Positions 8,842-17,059 of a stretch of 18,990 nt of DNA are shown here, in pieces. Every line of letters begins with the position of its first letter. The first letter of the stretch is position 1. The notes beneath the pieces are model-generated. The model worked only from the letters and a program-made list of their open reading frames with translations. It did no database searches and was not told where the DNA came from. Origin of the DNA: Ectocarpus siliculosus (Eukaryota > Sar > Phaeophyceae > Ectocarpales > Ectocarpaceae); assembly GCA_000310025.1 (NCBI GenBank), contig FN649752.1, positions 3,345,841 to 3,364,830 of the forward strand. Direction: 5' to 3'. A program made the translations under genes and the position numbers.

Positions 8842-9073
8842 CTACCGTTGCATGACTCTCTCGCTCGTGTTTTCAAGGTCGGTGGCGAGAGACGGATCGT
8901 GAAGTCGGGCAGTGGGGTCACGCAACGCGAGAATTTCACGAAGCGCTGGTGCAAATGAGGCAAAGAAGTGCTGCACAGGCTCAGCCAAAGGTAGGTGCAT
9001 GGCGTTGTTGAAGACCTGATTGAAGATATGCTTGCTCGTACGTGCTGCGTGTTGGCTTTTGCTCGAGTGCTGA
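8842..9073 (-). CDS. Weak minus-strand exon candidate
   Basis: On the minus strand a CTCTCAG acceptor (ends at 9074) is followed by about 76 codons to a TAG at 8842-8844. The composition is protein-like (HIFNQVFNNAMHLPLAEPVQ, then ALREILALRDPTARL) with few rare codons. There is no ATG near the start, and I found no upstream exon, so it may be a last exon, a decayed fragment, or chance. I do not recognise the family. Confidence 0.25.
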
Positions 9074-9329
9074 GAGGGTGGCAACCAGAGAGTATATCTA
9101 ACCGATCGTCATCTATCTCGCGTTCACTGTTGTTCTAGTGACTTTAGTTTGCTCTCCTTGGGAAATATTGACGCCACTACTTTGCAAAAGTTTCCTCCCT
9201 TCCGAGAGTCATGAATGTCGTATGTTTGAGATGAGGGGTGGGTTCTCTCACAACATTCCTCGGTATTATCAACATGGAATGACTAAGACAAAATGATGCT
9301 GCTAGAGTCTAAGGCTGACTGTGTAAGCA

Positions 9330-9345
9330 GCGCTTATATATAGTC
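9330..9345 (+). promoter_or_regulatory. TATA-like site
   Basis: TTATATATAG in an otherwise mixed-composition stretch, about 150 bp before the open frame of the plus-strand hypothetical gene. Position and strand fit a core promoter, but this is sequence resemblance only. Confidence 0.25.
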
Positions 9346-9486
9346 TCAAGCTAGCTAGCTGTGGTAGCAAGGATACTGTAGATGCGTCGAACGTGGCCGC
9401 CAGAGAGTGAATGAACTTGCCGATACAGCAATATCACCACCCCGACAAGCTCTGATGTACCCGTCTGCACCCCTCACAAACCGTGA

Positions 9487-10098
9487 CAGGGCAGGACACC
9501 GTTGCCTCACCACTGCCGTTCACGCCCCGTTTCGAGCGCGGGAGGGAGCAAAAGCCGGCCGGAACTCGACTCAAAGCAGAGTATTCAGGCCGCCCCCACC
9601 GTGCGGCAGCGACGTGTCGGAGCCGACGGCGTTCCGGCGGGGGAAGACCAAGGCCAAGGCCAAGCCAAACGAGACGCCGCAAACGCACGAACACGGCCCC
9701 GGCGGGTTTCCGAGGTGGAGGCTTTCATGTCCCGTCTAGAGGGAGAACGCGGCCCGCAGAATCGACGCGAGAGCATCGCGGCGTACCAGAAAATGCTCAT
9801 GGGATGCACGACTAACAACTCGGCCATACTCGGAGACAACGCCTCCACGAGCGCGGGGGGCGGCAAGGGGAGTAATGGCGCCGAGAGGGTAAACGAGAGA
9901 GATGGGAAAAGGGGAGCTGAGCTGCGCAAGGTGCTCGCCCGGAGAGAGGTGGCGCACAGCGCTGTTTCCTGGCTGATGGGCACGGCTGAGGGGTCCTACA
10001 TGCTCAGCCGAGGAAGGGATTCGTCGAAGATAAGCCTCGGCAGCACTCGGCCCACCAAGACCCTGCCTGTCGGGGTGGTGCGGGTGGCTGCCACGTAG
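9487..10098 (+). CDS. Hypothetical protein, plus strand
   Basis: The frame is open from 9487 (TGA at 9484-9486) to TAG at 10096-10098. The first ATG in frame is at 9727 (MSRLEGERGPQNRRESIAAY). Coding-like sequence already precedes it (RPRRVSEVEAF), and a GTGACAG acceptor-like site ends at 9489, so an upstream exon is possible. From 9727 the product is 123 residues: a charged helical part, a Gly/Ser-rich linker (TSAGGGKGS), then a second helical part (ELRKVLARREVAHSAVSWLM). No known domain is recognised. It converges on the symplekin gene, whose stop lies about 760 bp downstream. The opposite strand is also open here but reads as Leu/Pro/Ser-rich low-complexity sequence. Confidence 0.4.
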   Translation, partial: QGRTPLPHHCRSRPVSSAGGSKSRPELDSKQSIQAAPTVRQRRVGADGVPAGEDQGQGQAKRDAANARTRPRRVSEVEAFMSRLEGERGPQNRRESIAAYQKMLMGCTTNNSAILGDNASTSAGGGKGSNGAERVNERDGKRGAELRKVLARREVAHSAVSWLMGTAEGSYMLSRGRDSSKISLGSTRPTKTLPVGVVRVAAT

Positions 10099-10859
10099 TA
10101 TGTAGGCGTTAGGACAGCTTTCGCGAAAGGGCTGACTTGCTTTCGTTCGTGTTATTCTGGACTGACGTCAGTGTCGACAATCACGTGCCAGAAAAATCAA
10201 GCCAAGTCTGCAGGCAAGGGGAGCTAACCGCCTTCTAGAAGCAGCATCATGCGCTCGCCATTTTGAAGTTCACCCATTGGGTGTGGAACTGCGGACACCT
10301 GCTTCATGTCCGTTTTGGGAATGTGGTCGGAGGTGCTTGCGCCACAGCAACACATCTATCTGCCAATGCAACGCGATGCTGAATAGTTGAATCCTGGTTG
10401 TATTCGTACGAATGCTGACGTCGACCCTTCTCTATGGCTATCTCCGACGATTCCGAGGCAGGTCTAAATAGTGAAACAACACTTCGATAGCAGGTGAGTG
10501 CAAAGGTCTTAGCGGTGGCTCGCTCAATACCTGAAATGAAATCGGGAACAAAGTGCCCTCTCGCCAAAACCAAGCCCACCTCATTGCCCGGACGGCTTCA
10601 GGAAAGAGACGCGAGAGACAGAAAAACAACCATCACGACCAACAGACAGAGGCAACAATTCTCCCAAGCTCCTGCCTGCAATCGTTCGAGGGCTACAGCA
10701 CGCCAGACACCACACCTCAGCTCTCAGGGCACCCAGCTCCCACGATTCCGCCTCGAAAATCTGACCAACCAGAGCCTGTGCGTGAGGACACGTACGATAA
10801 TAACGATCGTCGAACGCAAACAAACTTCGCAAAAATTCCACCCTGGCGAAACGACCCCC
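10099..10859. other. Convergent intergenic region
   Basis: Lies between two stop codons on opposite strands, so it should hold both 3' untranslated regions. ORFs on both strands are open for up to 640 bp because of high GC, but they lack domain character. I see no clear polyadenylation hexamer that I would call. Confidence 0.4.
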
Positions 10860-10973
10860 TCATTTCTTGGTGGCAGCTTCTCGTGCTCCCGTTTCCATTC
10901 CAAGCACCGCCCTAACTCCTGGGTCTACCTTGACCAACGTCTGAGCGTACCGTCGCAACGGCTCCTTCAACCC
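10860..10973 (-). CDS. SYMPK: Symplekin last exon
   Basis: Acceptor TGTGCAG, 37 codons and TGA. GLKEPLRRYAQTLVKVDPGV continues the human E-L-R-E-P-L-L-A-H position. A weak internal donor (GTAGAC at about 10919) could lead to further exons, so the exact C-terminus is less certain than the exon start. Confidence 0.7.
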   Translation of the reverse strand, partial: GLKEPLRRYAQTLVKVDPGVRAVLGMETGAREAATKK

Positions 10974-11528
10974 CTGCACAAAACAACGACGACGCACGCA
11001 AACAGACGAGGGAGGGGGGGGGGGGGAGGTAAGGGATGGAGCATGAGGCAAAGCTGGACCTTCCGTGCAATATCTTTGCGGGAAGACAAGCGCGCCGGTC
11101 GGATGTCTTGGGACACTGCGGTAGAGAAACGTTAGCGTTTGAGAATAAGACCAAAGTACTGTTGTACTACTAGATTACTGCCAACAAGCAAGTATCCGAC
11201 AACGAAGAAAGAACAGCAGCCGCAAAGGGCGTGCGAGCCCCGCACGTCGTCTCATTGCTGACAACAAGGCCGCACCGCGCGGTTTCTCCCCGAAATAAAA
11301 TGCAACACCCCCGTGTGTATGTAGCAGCCGACGGTGTGTCCGGAAAAGCCGAGGCCACACCTTCATGAGAGGATTGGCGAGAGCCTCCTTCAACTTCTTC
11401 TCCGGCAGCTGCACCATGGCGATGAAAGACGTCGCCCCCGACTCCTTGGCCATCATCTTGGCGCACCGCAAAAAGCCTTTCCAGAGACCGTCGGACGTCC
11501 ACACCTTGATTGCATCAAAATCGGAACC

Positions 11529-11583
<55 letters not shown>

Positions 11584-14500
11584 GCATGAGCAGCAGTAAA
11601 ACAGCACTAGAAAACACAAGTTGGTTTCCAATACCGATACCGCAAATACCACAAGAGGTGAGGCAGACTGTCAACTGTCCACCGCTTTAGTTGAAGGTAT
11701 GAACCCCTTGTCGAGGCAAAATCAACAATCGACACGCACGCAGAATTTGTTTACCAGATTACCAAGCCCGCCACGGCGATAAAGAAACAAATCGATACAA
11801 GTACAAGCCTCAGTAAGGGCTCACCAAGAGGTCCACCCCCCCCCCCCTCCCCTCCCTCGCGGGTATCGAATGCCAAGTTCACTCCAACAACATTCACCAC
11901 AACAGGTCCGCGAACGGTGACTTTTTCTGACGATATTCACAACAGTTTCGGGGAAAACGTCGTCACAAACCAAGCGCACCTGCTGCTGAACCAAGCGCAC
12001 CAGCACCACCGTAGCCACAAAGTTCTTCAGCTCGGGGAACGTCGCGACCGAGACCATGACGGTGCGCATCAGCAGCAGCGGGATCTGCTTGACGCCGCCG
12101 CCGTTTTGACCGGCGGTCGGGACTTGCGACATCACGTTCAGGGCCTCGCGCAGCACGGGGTAGTTGTACACCGCCTGTGTGGTAGTGGTGGTGGTGGTGG
12201 AGGGGGGGGGAGGAGGGGGGATGACGTGGGGAGGGAGGGAAAGCGGGTCGTGCGCTATGATCGGCCAACGAGCTGCTTGCTATTGACAACCAGCTGCATG
12301 TATTTCTTTGTGGCAACAGTAAAAAGAGTGCGTGACTTGCGCACGTAACATCTCCACGAATAAGTGACTGTACTGTTTGATATCCGATCTATCTAGACTT
12401 TGGGGAGTAGAGAAAGCACGAAAGTAGGAGTCACGGCTAAGGAATTATACTTGTTAGAGAATGCTTTTACCGAAACCCCTTCACGTCAGTCATGCACTCT
12501 CTCGCCGTGGCAACAATCCAGCGTCGCCTTTTGCCGATACCTAAGCTCCTCACACTCAAAAGGTTGTAGCAAGTACGGTCGACGAAACGCTCGCCACTGC
12601 GTGCTCCACTTCCACCTCAACACCAGTCCGCACGGACGAATCCACTTCCTTCTTGCGTTCGTACCTTCTCTCCCTCCCCGCTTGTCTGTAGGGGTCTCAA
12701 GGAGCCAGTCAAGCGTAAGCTTAGCGTTGTGTATGAAAAACCTTCGAAAATTACTGCCCCATTTGGAAAGGCAAGAAGAACTGCGGTGCACATAACCCGC
12801 GTAAAACAGACCCATCAATCAATCAAACCTATTTCACATCACCTTGTTCTCGAGACACAGCGAAAGCGCGCGCGTGAGGTTCTTGATGGGCACCCTTGCA
12901 TCGGACTGGTTCAGCACCACTACCAGCTCCGCCGGCTTGTACGTCGCTCCCTTAGCCGGCTGTGTCAGCCGTCTGAACGCTGCTCTGATCACACCGTCGC
13001 TAGCCTGCAGCAGCACGCCAGACAATCGACAGGGGAAACGCACCAAGTAAAAAAACAAAATCGCTTACATGGAAGAAAAAGAAAGTGAGACGAGGCGAGT
13101 CCTCGGAGCGTCACCCCCCGTACTGATCAGCCCCGCTGTAGCCATGCCTTCCTGATTCTTCTGCATGCCTTGAAAGCAACGTGCATGTTTGCTAACGATG
13201 AGACCGGAAACACCCGTGTTTCTGAAGGCGAGGCGAGGGGAGGCAAGGCTGACAGTTATGCATAAACTACAAGCAGCGGTGGGGAAAGGGGGATCAGGCC
13301 ATCCATCACGAGCCATTGTTTCGAATCAAGAGAGACAGACTTAACTGTCGTAAAACGAGTTGATGGGAAGGCAGCGAACGGTAAACGCAGAACTACGGGT
13401 AAAAGCGCCGAAAGGTCCCGGCCCCTCCCCTTGACAGCGGCAACAAACCAACCAGCCGACACAGTTGATCACTAGAAACGAAACGCTAGGCCAACTCTCG
13501 CGTAAAACTCTGTGGACACAAAACAACCAACATCGTGCACTCGGTACCAACAGCGGCGTGCTGTAAAGCAGGTAGAAGGTCCAAGACGACGAGGAGACAG
13601 ACAGCGAACTGCCCGATTTTCGACGGCAAGCTGTTGGGTCTCTGCTACGCTCTGGGCTAAACCCCCAACCATCGCACACCCTTTCAGATTCTCTCCCTGG
13701 GACAGCACACGAAAAAAACAAAAACGATACCACTGCAAACGAAGGAGGTCGATATGCATAGCTCACCTGCAACAAGGCTGGCAGTTCTGCCATGACACCC
13801 TCTCGTCCCAAGCCACCGAGTATCGGTACGATGTACTCCACGCCGGTTGCGGCACTAGGCTCGTCCACCTAAACAACCCCCCCCCCCAAAAGGCGAACAA
13901 TAAAACAATTACCATTATTGTTTTTTCCGATTTTTTCTCTTTCTTGGATGGAGGAGCAGGAGATTTCTGTATTTTTTGGGGGTGGGTGGGTGCTTGCTAC
14001 AAAGAAAAACGGCGTGTATAGAGTTCACAGGCGGACAGATATCTTGCGACACTGCTATAGCTTAGAGGCGGTCGATGCTGCGCATGGTGCATAGCTGTAG
14101 TGCGCCCAGGCACCTTATCTTGGCAGGCAGCTGACTCGACTCGCATGATATCCGCTTTGTGCATGCAACGAACGAACACACCGCGCAGGAGACGCTGGAA
14201 ATCTAAACAGTCCGCCAGGACAGGGCTAAATTTTCTGATTGTCTGACTCTTCCGAACTGCAGCCAGGTGTCATTAGGGTATCGATCGTCACCTGGGGTTC
14301 CAAGAGGCAAGCTATGCACGCGCTGCCCAAACTCTATCGACTGACGTCTACTCTCCGTGTGTAATAAAGACCGCCGGTGCTCTCTTATCAGTACAAACGC
14401 AGCCTTGCTCCGCACGCCTCCAACGACGCCCACCTTGCCAACCTCCTCCTCCTCCTCCTTCACCACCGCTTCCGCTTCCGCTTCCGCGAGAAGTCGGGTC

Positions 14501-17021
14501 TCTCGCAGCCGCCGCACCGCAGCCACCATCTCCGGAGAAGGCTTGTTCGTGTCCCTGGGCACGAGCAGGTCCAGCATCAGCAGGGCCAACGGCTTGGCCC
14601 CGACCGGCGACGCCGCCACGAGCCCCACCACCCCCGCCTCCCCGAACCCCTTAGCCGCGGCCCTCGCCAGCAACGGCAGCTCCGCCTTGAGCCCGTCCTT
14701 GGCCGCGGGGATGGCGGTTACGTAGGCCTCGAGGAGCCCGGAGAGCATCGGCCGAGACTTGACGCAGAGGGCGAAGTACAGGGAGAGTCGCACCCTCGCC
14801 GCGGCCGCCGTGTCTGGCGGCGCCAGCCACGGCCCCGCTGGCGGGACGCCGCCGGGGGTTGCGTCGGGCGGGGGGGCAGACACGGGCGCGGGCGCGGGTG
14901 GTGTAGCGGGAGCCTTGTCCTTTGGCTCTTCCTTCTCTTCCTCTTCTTCCTCCTCCTCCTCTTCGCCCTCGAAGTCTAGCAAGTCTTCCTGTGACGGGAG
15001 GGGTACAACACAAATGCCGGTGGGCAGCAGCGCGGAGTCATACATGTACGCATATGGAGGCGGCAAGGGATCGGGTTTGCCGCACCGGCGTTTAAATATG
15101 ATGCAGGTGCTTCACTGCTTCCAACGTGCTTCGCAAAAAAACACGCGGCTCTGGTCAAGAAGCACACAGCACAATGACTACCCTTGTGAAGTTCCCGGTT
15201 GCAGAGCAGGCCCTACACAGAAACCATCCTTGACTGCTGCAAGCGCCAGTTGCTGCGGCCACAACACTGGGCCACATCCTGCCTAAAACAGGGCGCTTTT
15301 CACAAACGGCTACCCAGCTCAAGAGATGTTTAAAGCCCACCCGATCGGAGCAACTCGCCTCGTTTGCTTCTTCAGTCTTCTCGGGGACCGGTTCCGGTGG
15401 CTTGACTTCTTCTTTCACCTTCTTCTCCACCTTGTTCACCTCTGGAGGACGCACGCTGGCGAGAGCCTGCAATCACCACCAAAAAACACGACAACGCACC
15501 CCGGGCTCTTTAACGGCTAGTACTACTATTATAGGACAGCAGCGGGCCGTCGGTTCGTGAGAGGCGAAAGGTGCTTTAGCGGCGGCCGCTGCCAGCCTGC
15601 TCAGCGGCACATCGCTTGCAGAGGCAAGGGCGCAGAGGCCTGCCCGTTCTTGTATTACCAGACTCTTTCAGCCGCCAAAAGGACACGCAGAAGTTTCATC
15701 ATGGTCTGCGTACCACTCGTTTGGTGCTGGTGTGGACTTCGAGGTTCCCTGCAGGGCGGTCGGTGTCTACATCGGCACGCGCATGTCGGGTACAGCTACG
15801 ACACATGCCTCGCTGGTTCGTTGATCGGTGCCGCCTAGTAAGTGTCGTTTTGCGGACGCCGGGGCCGCCCGGAGCACAAAAAACGCAGCAGCCCACCCAC
15901 CTGCTTGGCGAAGGTCTCGATGGTGGTCTGAAAAGCCGGGTCTTTCCACAGCAGGTTGGAAGTTAACCGCACGGCCTTCGTCCTGACGTCGTTGTCCGAG
16001 TGGTGCGTGAAGCGGAGGACGCTGGGGATGCACACCCCCCTCGTCGCCGGCTTGTGAAAGATCAGATCCTTCAGGGCCACCAGGCCTTCGTTGTCAGCCG
16101 AATCGGCCGGGAGCAGGCACGCAACCAGGAGGCGGAAGAGCGGGGGGGACGAGAACACGCTTTGTGTATGAGAGAGAGGCGGGTGCTTGCTCGGGTGTTC
16201 AGCGCCGGGTCTGTCTGGCTTGCGTCGTGCGAATCGTGCGCACACAAAACGGGCTTAAAAGATACGCATATGCCTACGTCCTGACGAAAAACATTGCCTA
16301 GGCCGCAAACGACGCGAACAATCAAAACCAAACATACCCACACGCCCGAACACACACACACAACACACACCCGACTTGCTACACAACCCCCCCACCCCCC
16401 ATGTTGTCTCCGTGCTGCGTGCCCCCCTCCCTCACCGGTCTGCACGTCGTGGGGGTGTGCGGCTATGTCGCAGAGAGTGCACACCAGCTCCAGCGCCGCC
16501 GGCGGAACTCGGGGGCACTCGAGCAGGGTCTGGGTGAAGAGCTTCTGCCGCCAGGTCGCCTCCAGCGACCCCGACAATGCGGTCAGCAGCCGCAGGAGCG
16601 CCCCGTCGTACAAGTCGAACCCCCTCGGCGGCTTCTTTGCGGCGGCCCGCCTGCTGATCGCCTTCCCCTTCTCCTGCTTCGCCGCCTGGGCTGCCGCGGC
16701 GGCGGCCGCGGCGGCGGCCACGTCGGCGACGTACATGTCCGTCAGCAGCGCCAAGGCCGCCTTGAAGCGTTTCCGGTAGTCCTTGGTCATGAATTCGACC
16801 ACCTCCGCGACTACCATCTTTTGATTGACCATGGGGCGGGGGGAGAGAGGAGGCAGTCGATGAAGGCAGTTAGAACAACAAAAATATTTCCTGCAATCGC
16901 AAGGACTGCCTGGTACGGAGGCGTTTTTTCGCACTCTTGGCCGCGCGCCTTGCTAAGTCCAGGACTTGACGATGAAAAGCATGGACCACCCTCTGGTGTG
17001 GGGGTTGGTTATCTCTCTCTC

Positions 17022-17059
<38 letters not shown>

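Noticed and set aside
9407-9739. Plus-strand ORF starting at GTG 9407
   Set aside because: It overlaps the 9487-10098 frame, begins without ATG and is compositionally random. The other frame is better from 9690 on.
10494-11135. 213-codon plus-strand ORF
   Set aside because: It runs antisense across the last symplekin exon and its flank, includes a poly-G run, and has Thr/Arg/Gln-rich noise composition.
13341-13766. Continuation of the symplekin YIVPIL frame as a longer ORF
   Set aside because: It is read-through into the intron after a GTGAGC donor. Homology stops at the donor and resumes at 13004.
14377-14979. 200-codon plus-strand ORF, Arg/His/Leu-rich
   Set aside because: Antisense of the symplekin exon 14434-14988, open only because of its GC-rich third positions.
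16086-16245. Longer version of the symplekin exon starting near 16160
   Set aside because: The available acceptor there is out of phase with the preceding exon and would insert about 27 residues into the conserved block before GLVALKDLI.
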